Part shown: positions 10,950-19,580 of the stretch, piece by piece | Layout: each line of letters starts with the position of its first letter | Numbering within the stretch: position 1 is the stretch's first letter | NCBI GenBank assembly: GCA_030407315.1 | Contig: JALQPE010002155.1 | Coordinates: forward strand, 49,680 to 113,679 | DNA from: Asparagopsis taxiformis | Lineage: Eukaryota > Rhodophyta > Florideophyceae > Bonnemaisoniales > Bonnemaisoniaceae | Length of the DNA: 64,000 nucleotides | Direction: 5' to 3' | Notes under the pieces: model-generated | Told to the model about the DNA's origin: nothing | Databases searched by the model: none | The model's input: only the letters and a program-made list of their open reading frames with translations | Program-made: the position numbers and the translations under genes

Positions 10950-11250
10950 GCCAATGATAGTACTGTACCTGGCTTTTGCCATTGCAAAACTATACCCGGT
11001 ATTATTTTGGGTGTACCAGGTCCAGGTGCAGCACTGCCATTGGCTAAAAGTGGCCAGCAGTCTGCCAGCCAATAGCAGGGCTGCACCTGGCTTTGCCATT
11101 GCAAAACTATAACCTGTATTATTTTGGGTGTACCACGTCCAGGTGCAACAGTTCCATTGGCAAAAATCAGTCAGCCGACCGGTAGCCAATGGCAGTGCTG
11201 CATCTGGCTTTTACCATGGCAAAACTATACCCGGTATTATTTTGGGTCTG
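10950..11250. repeat. Palindromic unit array, three units
   Basis: Three units, with cores starting near 10988, 11105 and 11223 (spacing 117 and 118 bp). A complete unit runs from gccaatg at 10950 to cattggc at 11044. Its arms carry ctggc/ccagg plus CCAAT/ATTGG ends and its core is a variant of AATAATACCCGGTATTATT. The third unit has a decayed right arm. Confidence 0.85.
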
Positions 11251-11369
11251 GTTAGTCCAGGCTTGGTCCTGAAAACGATGGACTCGGAACTGTGATTATC
11301 CCTAGCACTGCGCATACCGGCCCCCCCTAGAGCGAGGCCAATATGTGCAGAGGGTGTCCCATCTCGTCC

Positions 11370-11738
11370 GGTTATTGAGTGCATTGTACCGGTACAAGCC
11401 AAACCAAGTACAAACTCGCCAAACCAGGCCTGGTTTCGCAAAGAGAAAATAATACCGGGTATAGATTCTAGGTTTCATCGGCCAGTTACAGTGCACTCAT
11501 AGGCTGGATGAGTTGGCTTCAATGTGGCCAATGAGTGCATTGCACTTGTCTTGGTGGAGTGAAAACAATACCAGGTATAGATTTTGGGTTTCATCGGCCA
11601 GGTGCAGTACAATCATTGGTCGGCTGAGCTGGCTGGTGTGTGACCAATGAGTGCATTGCACCTGTTTTGGTGAAGTGAAAATAATTCCGGGTATAGATTT
11701 TGGGTTTCACCGGCCAGGTGCAGTGCACTCATAGGCGT
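11370..11738. repeat. Palindromic unit array, three units, 116-bp period
   Basis: Cores start at 11448, 11564 and 11680, exactly 116 bp apart. Units have arms ending in ccaatgagtgcattgcac on the left and aggtgcagtgcactcat on the right. Cores are asymmetric (aataataccgggtatag), unlike the fully palindromic cores elsewhere. Confidence 0.85.
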
Positions 11739-12515
11739 AATCAGCTGGCTCCTGTTCGGCCAAGGAGTGCGGGATAAATTTCCTAATCCTCGTACTGCCA
11801 CCAAGTCACACGGGACATGTTGTATAATGGTTTTTACAGATTACAGGCCCAGTCTCACTACTCGCACTATATCACACCATCTCGGGTTCAAGTCCCGACG
11901 TACACAACACACACCTCACACCTGACACGGCAATACCCCTTCGAATAAGCTTTTTGGCGGCGGTTTCCACAATGTCTTTTACCATTCCTTCACAACCTTA
12001 AATCAATCAGACTTGTCATTAATAATGCAATTCTGCCTGCCACATTGCCATTCTCTTCCATACAAACTCAAACGCCAACTTGTACAAGTCTATTTACCAC
12101 CTTGGTTCTTCAAGACAAACAACTGAGGCTGCATCCCTATCCTCCTCATCACACACACACTCACGCAGACACATACAGGCACATTCCCAACCAAACATAC
12201 AATCTCCCCTATCACTATCAACTCCCATAAAGCGAAATAGCCTGCAATAGCCCACTATCCAGCCGCAAAGATAGATACATCATCGTGCACTTACCAAAAA
12301 TCTTGTCGCATGACACCCAAACTCCTCAAAAAGTTCATAGCATTAACCTCCACTTGAACCCCACCACAACAAAACATGAGCAGAACATGTCACTATCGTT
12401 TCTTTCTTGGTGATCCATATCTTCTATTCTGCGTAAATCAAACAACGTCCTACACAACAGCGCGCACAAATGGCCATTCCAAAGACCATCATCGGTGGAG
12501 AGGACGTGCGAGCTG
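11739..12515. other. Intergenic, no gene seen
   Basis: AT-rich DNA with a short CA-rich tract near 12150-12185. A tRNA T-arm-like segment (gggttcaagtccc near 11884) lacks a matching acceptor stem and is rejected as a gene. No supported coding frame. Confidence 0.5.
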
Positions 12516-12517
12516 TG

Positions 12518-12668
12518 TACCAGGTCCAGGTGCAGCAGTGCCATTGGCAGAAATTGGTCAGCCGACTGGCAGCCAATAGTAGTGTTACACCTGGCTTTTG
12601 CCATGGCAAAACTATACCCGGTATTATTTTGGGTGTACCAGGTCCAGGTGCAGCACTGCCATTGGCCA
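12518..12668. repeat. Palindromic unit, one full and one half
   Basis: A right-arm half (ccaggtgcagcagtgccattgg) is followed by a complete unit from gccaatag (12572) to cattggcc (12668), with a core like the 10988 unit (actatacccggtattatt). Confidence 0.85.
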
Positions 12669-13095
12669 AACGAGGAACGCCAACACTTAACGAGTGAGGG
12701 GGCATAGGTCGATAAGATGGAAAGGATGACGTTTGATGTTTGTCAAGTGGCTTTAGGGTGGGTCTACCAATCTTTGTATTGTGAGGTTGTGCCAGAACGT
12801 TGCAGTACATATCGCTTCGTGAGAGCCTTTTTTTTCACAGGAGATTAATGACGGCCTTGGTGAGGAGACATACTATGTTTAGTATGACGTCACAATTGAG
12901 GCACGGAAAGGCGTTGCATTGGTTGAGGCGGTTTCTTACCGGAAGGGTGTGAGTGGTTTTGGGACATTGCTAATGGATTTTTGTTTGTTGAAGGGCAATT
13001 GTGCGAATAGGTGTTGTACCATGATACTTGTTTATTGGAATGTATACAGATAAGTCGCGTTTGCGCCTTTTGTAATGCCTTGAGTTCAGAATGTA
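12669..13095. other. Intergenic, no gene seen
   Basis: No domain, repeat unit or RNA gene recognised in this stretch between the palindromic unit and the Sly1-type pseudogene. Confidence 0.4.
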
Positions 13096-13099
13096 TCAT

Positions 13100-14067
13100 G
13101 CGATTGATCTAGTTGAATGAATGCAGCCGATTTGCTAAAGTGCGAATTCCCAGTTCACTGCCTGGAATGCCATCGATTAGCTTACGGACGACTCTGTCCA
13201 AGAATATATCTCTGTCCTGTAGCATTGCAAGAGCCACTTCCCACCATGTTGCCTTCGATGTGTTCTGCTCCGATAAAATAGCTTCTAAGGACTTATCGGC
13301 ACCATCATTTCATTCCACTTCTCTCCCTTCGGTGTCACCAGCTTCCATATTTGCCCCAGTTATATCGACATTGCCATCTGTATGAGCTTTAGGACGATTT
13401 TCATTATCCACATCACCCCCTGCGTTTGTCTTGCGAGTACGTTAAACATTGATGCCCGCTTCCCCTATTCTTTCAGAAATGTATCTAACATCTAAATCTC
13501 CCTCTGAATGAGCTGCTGAGGTGGTTTCTTCTACAATCAGAGGTTCTGGGGTGAGATTCTCACTTACCAATTTGTAGTCTGCTGAGGCCATCACGCGGTT
13601 GAGTTTCAATCCCAAGTTGTCATGCGGAAGCGCTTGCTAGATCCATGTGTTATGCAGCATGACGGGAAGATCAATGCTTCCATCGATGAGGATCAGCAAG
13701 GGTCGAGACGAGGATGCAGTGATTGAACCTGAAGACTCTGCAAAAATATTATTGCTACCAATGAGATCCTCGCGAATTCTGCGTTCGAGCATGTTGGCCA
13801 CGAGTTGGGCAGGTCCGCCCTTTTGCGCGCGAATGATAGGCATGGCACCTAGGGTGACAATGGCGCAAAACAGGGAATCTACAATTGCGGCAACACTGCT
13901 TTCCACCTCTTCATTAGAAACTTTGGGAGCAGTGAGAGCGGCGTAAGCATAAGATATGGCATATGTTTGTCGCAGCATTGTTAGCAGATTAGCAGAGACC
14001 GATTGGGTTCGGCTCGTTCCTGAAGGTCGATCGTTTGGTGTTGCTCCGCGAACTGTTCTTGAAGCAA
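13100..14067 (-). pseudogene. Sec1/Munc18-family (Sly1-type) pseudogene fragment
   Basis: The minus-strand frame 13978-13637 matches the middle of SM proteins of the Sly1/SCFD1 type: LGAMPIIRAQKGGPAQLVAN, NMLERRIREDL, then RPLLILIDGSIDLPVMLHNT. After an in-frame stop, coding similarity continues as HDNLGLKLNRV, the usual continuation in the family. Further stops follow, and the sequence then becomes unrecognisable, ending near 13110 with an open frame of unknown type (TWWEVALAMLQDRDIF). SM proteins bind syntaxins and promote SNARE-driven vesicle fusion at ER-Golgi membranes. The N-terminal third is missing because island copy 2 starts at 14068. It is a decayed host gene fragment interrupted by, or captured next to, the island. 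Confidence 0.8.
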
Positions 14068-14070
14068 CGC

Positions 14071-14450
14071 ACTACTGAGTTTGAGATCAAAAAATGTAGT
14101 AAATTTACTGCCTGAGGCAGTAAAAATCACTGCCTGAGCAATGTAGTGCCTGAGGCAGTAAAATTACTATTTTAATTTTTTCAGTTCTAGTGCCGCAGGC
14201 AGTAAAATACAAAATTTCCTGGCAGTACGGTATGTAGCAGAATGCAGTACTGTACGATAGCAAATTCTAGTAATTTTTGCTGGTACCACAGGGCAGTAGT
14301 GCAATGCAGTGATTTTTGATGATTTCTGCAATGGAATGTACTGCCGTACAGTACTGCCCTGGCAAATGACCTGGCATTAGAATCAGGCAGTAAAATATAC
14401 TGGCTCCGGCAGTGATTTGTGCTGCCTGCAAGTACTGCCTTGATAGTAAT
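14071..14450. promoter_or_regulatory. TACTGCC/GGCAGTA motif cluster, copy 2
   Basis: Same arrangement as in copy 1: actgcctgaggcagtaaa at the edge, then repeated ggcagtaaaa, gcagtact and gtactgcc motifs in both orientations over about 380 bp. Conservation of motif spacing in both copies while other bases differ suggests the motifs matter. Confidence 0.65.
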
Positions 14451-14761
14451 TGGTGATTGGTATTTTCTGAGATTCAATGTTGCAATAGTTGTCCAGGATA
14501 GGGTTGTACAATGTGTTCGCATGTGAGTTCAAGTAGAGAAGAGAGGAAAATATTCTGAAGCTACTAGTAGTGAGAAGTGTAGAGCATGCATGGTCACATG
14601 GAAATGACCGTTACAAAAAAGGTAGGAGAAAATCGGTCGTTTTCCGAGGATATGAGTAGAGTAGTTGGCATTATTTGTTACTATTGCTAGCATTCTCGTT
14701 GCAGGAAAATCGTCTGGAGTGACACTTTGCGATTGGAACGAGAGTCGAAGCTTGACGGAAG

Positions 14762-16285
14762 ATGGAATCTCAGCGTCGCGAGGAAAATCCAAATGACTGC
14801 CTAGCAGGGATTATTCGAGAGGGATTCAGGACAGTGACTGGGGAAGTTCGTCGTATTGGGGAGAGGATGGATGAAATCGACGATGATCGAACGTCCCAAC
14901 GCCAGCAAATCGAAAAGCTGATGAGTCGCGTCGAGTTTATAGTAACGGAATTACAGGGTGTGAAAGACATCTGTGATGGTTTATTACAGCAGAGTCAGGG
15001 CAATTCGAAGAAGGGGATGACTGACAAGGACAGGGACCGTTTGCGCATCTCGCAGTCAGCAGAACTATCGTTTTCTTACAATTTTCTGTGTGCAGTATTT
15101 GGAACTGTTGTACCTTTGCTGGTTGACAAGATTGATGCTGGGGCGACAATTTACACCAACCAAGGAATCTACGACCTCCGTGGTTGCAGGCTGCTCTCTG
15201 TCATGATGTTTGCGAAGCAGAGCAATGACAAGAGAGATGTGTTCCAATCCAACAGCGGGAAGAACAACATCGAGCTGCGATTCCAAGTGGTGATGTCTCT
15301 CCTGCGGAACATTCAGAAGGAAAAGTCGGGTACAGGCCGTACAGTGGAAGGCTCGAGCTCTGGACGCGATTCGAATGCGTTCAACGTCTGGAAGGAGAAC
15401 AAGTACATTCCGGACAAAATAATCGAAGAAGTTGTTTATGGTGCCACTGGCGATGGCCGAAACCAGCCTGCAGGAAGCATTGACGGAGGGGCTAGGAAGC
15501 GGAGGAAAACAGATGGAAATGGTGGACAGTTGAGCAAGCGTGAAATATCTTTGGCTGTTACGAAAGTTGCGCTGACAAAGGTGCTCGGTTTCCTGAACAA
15601 GTCTAGAGAGCAGGTGCGCCATCGATTCCTTGTCGAACTGGGGTTCGCTCTAGTGTTGGAAACGGACGCCTCTATCACTTTCGAGTTTCCAACTCACGAT
15701 CTCATTCGAGATATGGATGTTATCCCCGATACCCGTGTGACCAACGGAAATCTAAGGCCTGAGGAACGGAAAGTTGTGGATGACAAGAATTCCGAGATCT
15801 TGATACAATTCATCGCTGAGCGGAAAGAGATGGTTGTCATCATTCAGTACGAAGTCGAGATATCGGGATGTGTGGCCAAAAGGATGACTCGAAGGAGAAT
15901 CAATATCCTGGAGGTAGCCCTGAACACTGCAATTGCTTTCCTTCAATGCACGAGTAGAATGGTTTTCCTGCGACGTTCCTGCAATTCACTCAGATTTGTC
16001 TATGCAATCGCTTCCGGGATTCTAGAAATTTTCAAGGTACAATCAGGTCAGACCTTCGAAGAAAGTGTACAAGACGAGCTCAAACAATTAGGAAAGGCGA
16101 TGTTGCCGAGTGACCGAATCTGTAAGAGGCATCTCTGCGAAGATGTACTGACAATTACTAACGAAAAATTCGATGAACAACACTTGGAACAGCGTAGTAC
16201 CGCGTTTGAGGAGGATAGCGGACATGGAAATGAAGAAGATGGGAGTGAAAGCTACGTTGAAGTTTTCCTTGATGAGGAAGATTGA
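14762..16285 (+). CDS. Island protein of 507 aa, unknown function
   Basis: ATG at 14762 is chosen because it follows the same acggaag context as in copy 1 and opens the full conserved frame, ending at TGA. I do not recognise the family. Visible features: an N-terminal half rich in heptad-like charged residues (about 25-85, ERMDEIDDDRTSQRQQIEKL) that could form a coiled coil; a basic nuclear-localisation-like stretch near residue 243 (ARKRRKTDG); a more hydrophobic middle; and a strongly acidic tail (EVFLDEED). An AATAAA lies near 16353, about 65 bases after the stop. It is convergent with the 462-aa gene. Two copies with identical length argue that it is a real gene of the island. A DNA-binding or structural protein of the unit is possible but unproven. 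Confidence 0.75.
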   Translation: MESQRREENPNDCLAGIIREGFRTVTGEVRRIGERMDEIDDDRTSQRQQIEKLMSRVEFIVTELQGVKDICDGLLQQSQGNSKKGMTDKDRDRLRISQSAELSFSYNFLCAVFGTVVPLLVDKIDAGATIYTNQGIYDLRGCRLLSVMMFAKQSNDKRDVFQSNSGKNNIELRFQVVMSLLRNIQKEKSGTGRTVEGSSSGRDSNAFNVWKENKYIPDKIIEEVVYGATGDGRNQPAGSIDGGARKRRKTDGNGGQLSKREISLAVTKVALTKVLGFLNKSREQVRHRFLVELGFALVLETDASITFEFPTHDLIRDMDVIPDTRVTNGNLRPEERKVVDDKNSEILIQFIAERKEMVVIIQYEVEISGCVAKRMTRRRINILEVALNTAIAFLQCTSRMVFLRRSCNSLRFVYAIASGILEIFKVQSGQTFEESVQDELKQLGKAMLPSDRICKRHLCEDVLTITNEKFDEQHLEQRSTAFEEDSGHGNEEDGSESYVEVFLDEED

Positions 16286-16596
16286 TAATGGAAGCGGATA
16301 AGTAAAGTTTCATAGCCTTTGAAGGGAACCGACTACTACGAGAGACTTAAGAGAAATAAAAACCTTTAGATTTGAAACTGTCTAGGATGTGCGTGGAAAA
16401 GGTGCACCGCACCATGCTACGTACTACATGGTGTACTGGAAACAATAGCTATCGTTCTTATTTTTCAGCTCACTCTGCGACTAGAAAGCGTCATGTCTAC
16501 TACGGTTAAGAGTTTTACCCTGTCATTGAGCACGCCTCTAGTAGCTTCGGGGCCTGTGCAGTCCCATCCAATGCCGTAGCTCCACCTCGCAGAGTA

Positions 16597-16790
16597 ATGC
16601 GGAAAATAATACCGGGTATTATTTTGAGGAATATTTTGCCAAGTGGAGGGCAATCATTCGTACCGACTACAGGCGATCCCTGGACGAAACCTAAGAATAA
16701 TACCCGGTATTATTTTCAGGGATATTTTGCCAAGTGGAGGGCAATCATTGTTACAGAATGCAGACAGTCCCTGGACGAAGGAACAGGCCA
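16597..16790. repeat. Two palindromic units (subfamily 2), 91-bp period
   Basis: Cores AATAATACCGGGTATTATT at 16605-16623 and its variant at 16696-16714 are each followed by atattttgccaagtggaggg and a cctggacgaa segment. The arms differ from the CCAAT/ATTGG type. Copy 1 is continuous across the equivalent site (near 10310-10345), so this is a real insertion into copy 2. Confidence 0.85.
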
Positions 16791-16890
16791 GAAAGATACG
16801 GAGCATGTATCGATGGATACCATCGACTTAATCGATGTTGACTAATTCTGAACAGTCTTGTAGACCCATCTAGAAAAGATAGAAAACATT

Positions 16891-18279
16891 TTACTCGGAG
16901 GCGACATCGTGTACGGTAGGATGAGGTGCATCGACAGGGGAACTATTCTGTCCAACAATAACGTCATGTCCAATTGTGTCTAGCTCGCTGCAGATGGTGT
17001 GTCCACTGAAAATGCATGCTGGGAGGTTCAAGTATGCAGTTCCCAACACAACATTCTTGAGAACGCGCTCGAAAGTTCCATGTGGACGAGGGCCTTGAAC
17101 AGGTTTCCAGGTCAGTGAGAACGAGTTGGCCAGTTTGAAATTTTTGCTGTCCGGCAGCTCAAAGTTCTCCTGCATTTCTCGACTTGAGAGGAAGCGAGCT
17201 TCCAAAGGATACGAATAGCTGCAATTGACATAGTCGTATTCATCAGATTTTCGAGTAAGAACGACAGTACTACTGATGTTTTCAGATCTCCTGTATAAAG
17301 AGGAACCAACAAGAACAGCCTTTGTAGATGGAATAAAATCTTCTGAAGCACTGTCTGCTAGAGTTCCCAAAACTCTAATGACAGAAGACCCAGAATCGTG
17401 TCGTGTTTTCTTCCACTTGAGGATAGTAGAGTTCGTGCATGCAGACATAGAAGGAGCTAAAGTATTGCAGAGGTCATAGTATGTTCCAAAGTGGATCGAT
17501 AGCTCTTTTTCTCTCCCAGTTGAAATTCGAACCGCCTCGACGCTCGGCAGGAAAATTGTGTTTGGGTTGTTCTTCTCTTCGCATAGCCTGGAAATTTGTA
17601 AAAACTGTTCAAGCGAGCAATCTGCTCTTGCCGTCACATAGTCTTGCACCAAGGAGCTCACTTCCCGGCCTGTTTCAGACTTCGTGATTTTGGAGGACAG
17701 GGGTTTGTCCAGTTTTAAGCCAACTCTCTGGAACAGGTAGTCGCACACAATGTTTCCGAAGATGGGTCCAGTAGCGCTTGATGAACCGCGACAGTTGAGA
17801 ATCTGCCTTTCGAGGTAGGATACCTTTTGAAACAGCTTGGATATGTCCTCATTGATGTTAGGACCAGGAGGACTCTCATCGCAAACTAAGCGCGGCTCGG
17901 ACTTGGATCGACTCAACAAGTTTTGTTTGCAGTCTTTTTTATGGAAACTGTCTTCACCCGCAGACGAGATCGTCTGCTCTAGTGCTAGTTGCTCTCCAAA
18001 CCTCCAACGTAGCATGTTTCCAGAGTCAATGTCCAGCAGCGAATTGTTCTTGAATAATTTTGCTGTAAAGACTGACTGGTCGAAACCGTGTTCAGATTGA
18101 TATTGCAGCGTAACAAACAAGTTTCCAGTCAAACGATGTTCTCCGGACGCGTCCGGCTTGGCAGTACTCAAAACTTTGGCACCCCACCAAACCTTTTTCT
18201 GTTTCCTTCCTCTCGTTCGTAAACTCCATTCTACTTCAATAACTGATCCTTCGGAGACAAAGTCTGTTGGGTCTTGCAT
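16891..18279 (-). CDS. Island protein of 462 aa, possible Tudor-like N-terminus
   Basis: The frame starts MQDPTDFVSEG and ends TAA. Residues about 9-40 (GSVIEVEWSLR, KKVWWGAKVLST) resemble the first strands of Tudor/agenet-type barrels, in which an aromatic pair and AKV follow a Val-Glu-Val strand. This is a resemblance by eye, not a confirmed domain. A short coiled-coil-like segment follows near 165-180 (KLFQKVSYLERQILN). The rest is unrecognised. The gene is convergent with the 507-codon gene and divergent from the ParB/MTase/SET gene, with 731 bp between the two start codons. A C-terminal remnant exists in copy 1. If the barrel is real, the protein could read methylated histones, which would match the SET domain next door. 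Confidence 0.65.
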   Translation of the reverse strand: MQDPTDFVSEGSVIEVEWSLRTRGRKQKKVWWGAKVLSTAKPDASGEHRLTGNLFVTLQYQSEHGFDQSVFTAKLFKNNSLLDIDSGNMLRWRFGEQLALEQTISSAGEDSFHKKDCKQNLLSRSKSEPRLVCDESPPGPNINEDISKLFQKVSYLERQILNCRGSSSATGPIFGNIVCDYLFQRVGLKLDKPLSSKITKSETGREVSSLVQDYVTARADCSLEQFLQISRLCEEKNNPNTIFLPSVEAVRISTGREKELSIHFGTYYDLCNTLAPSMSACTNSTILKWKKTRHDSGSSVIRVLGTLADSASEDFIPSTKAVLVGSSLYRRSENISSTVVLTRKSDEYDYVNCSYSYPLEARFLSSREMQENFELPDSKNFKLANSFSLTWKPVQGPRPHGTFERVLKNVVLGTAYLNLPACIFSGHTICSELDTIGHDVIVGQNSSPVDAPHPTVHDVASE

Positions 18280-18696
18280 AATGGGTATTCCCAGGAAAAG
18301 AATGGAAGAGGTATCGACTGAGGAAACAGGAAAGATGACGAAACTGTACAGCTTGTATCCGTGTGGAATGATAGAGAGAAAATTGGTAGGTTACTATTTT
18401 TATACTTGCATAACTCGTAACGGTTATAAATTACTAACACCTGTCCCAAGCGACATGGGAGACCAACATCGTGATGATCATCTCTCTGGAACATTCATCA
18501 CCATAAAATAAAGATCTTATTCCGAGCTGCTCGAAGCCATTACCAGTAGATTGGGTGTATTTTTTGCTGTGGCAATATAACGGAACCTAGACGTGTATGT
18601 ATAAACAGACGCAGGGATCGAGAATGATGCAGTGAAATCAATGTGTATATTTATATACTGGTTGTAAGAACGAGTCTACAAGTTCGAACAGAAGAT

Positions 18697-18768
18697 GAAG
18701 TCCTCTCAAGAGATTGGTTTTGAAATCTCCGATGGCAGATTTCAAACTCAATCTCTCGAGGGGACTTC
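18697..18768. ncRNA. Long imperfect hairpin, microRNA-precursor-like
   Basis: Left arm 18697-18728 pairs with 18737-18768 around an 8-base loop: 28 of 32 positions are Watson-Crick, two are G-T and two are mismatched. It lies in the divergent gap between the 462-aa gene and the ParB-like gene. Whether it is transcribed cannot be seen; a recently formed foldback is an alternative. Confidence 0.4.
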
Positions 18769-19010
18769 AAATTCAAAACAAAAATGGAAATGTCCGTTGG
18801 CGAAATAATTGTATTGAAAGGCCGCCGAAGAACCTAATTATTCCTCATTACGTACCCTACCTAGCCAAAGTATACCTGAAAATATTCAGGTTAACTCTTT
18901 AACTGTGCATTTAAGGTTTATCAAGATTGTTGCCGAAGGTTTTTAACGGCAGGTAGGAGAGAAGATTGTTTTCTGCTGGTGGCTGATTGAGGTGAAGAAT
19001 CTATTTCTCG

Positions 19011-19577
19011 ATGGCCTCTGAGAAGAGAAATCTAACGAGCACCTCTGGGCGTCCCCTTCATGGTGAGCGGCGCAATGGGCTATTGCACATCGACCCATTC
19101 AAGATCAAAAGATATGTCGAGATTCGAGAAATCGACTACAGGCACGTCGATGTTATTGCCGAGAGCATTCAGGTTTACGGCTACAATGACAACAACCCAA
19201 TTACCGGTCGGATCATTGCCGGTGATGTAGAGGTGCTGGATGGTGCGCATCGTTCTAAAGCTGTAATCAAGCTCATAGAGAACGGTGAGCTTCCGCGTGA
19301 TTTCACTGTTCCTATGATTGAAGAAGAAGTCGACATATCTCCGATTACAAGTGCTGCTTTCCTTCTAGATAGTGTGAAAGCATCAAACGCGAACGATATG
19401 GCATCCAGGCAGAAGAGGATGACTTTCATTGAGTACCTGAATCTTACTTTGGATCTTAGAGATGGGTACTGGGAGCGAAACGCAGGTGAAAAACAAGGAA
19501 GCTCAAGCATGGTTACAATTCGCGACGTGAATATGCCATCCATTAGGCGATGGCTCGCCGTGGGATCTCAGCGCTAA
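19011..19577 (+). CDS. ParB-like N-terminal module of the ParB/MTase/SET gene
   Basis: ATG at 19011 opens 188 codons that end at TAA (19575-19577). The sequence fits the ParB/Srx-like fold: DPFKIKRYVEIREI, HVDVIAESIQVYG, then D77-G-A-H-R (the signature DG-x-HR loop) and VIKLIENGELP. ParB-like modules bind DNA or nucleotides and in bacteria and phages are often joined to DNA methyltransferases. The TAA lies in the same frame as the downstream MTase/SET frame, with no shift, and the next codon continues coding-like sequence that lacks an ATG for 34 codons. So the module was very likely the N-terminus of one protein of about 1168 codons. Possibilities are a recent nonsense mutation, read-through, or two separately translated proteins. 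Confidence 0.75.
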   Translation: MASEKRNLTSTSGRPLHGERRNGLLHIDPFKIKRYVEIREIDYRHVDVIAESIQVYGYNDNNPITGRIIAGDVEVLDGAHRSKAVIKLIENGELPRDFTVPMIEEEVDISPITSAAFLLDSVKASNANDMASRQKRMTFIEYLNLTLDLRDGYWERNAGEKQGSSSMVTIRDVNMPSIRRWLAVGSQR

Positions 19578-19580
19578 GAT

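Noticed and set aside
11820..11910. tRNA-like segment with D-arm-like tataatgg and T-arm gggttcaagtccc
   Set aside because: The putative acceptor strands do not pair and no anticodon arm can be placed; a permuted or intron-containing tRNA was considered but nothing supports it.
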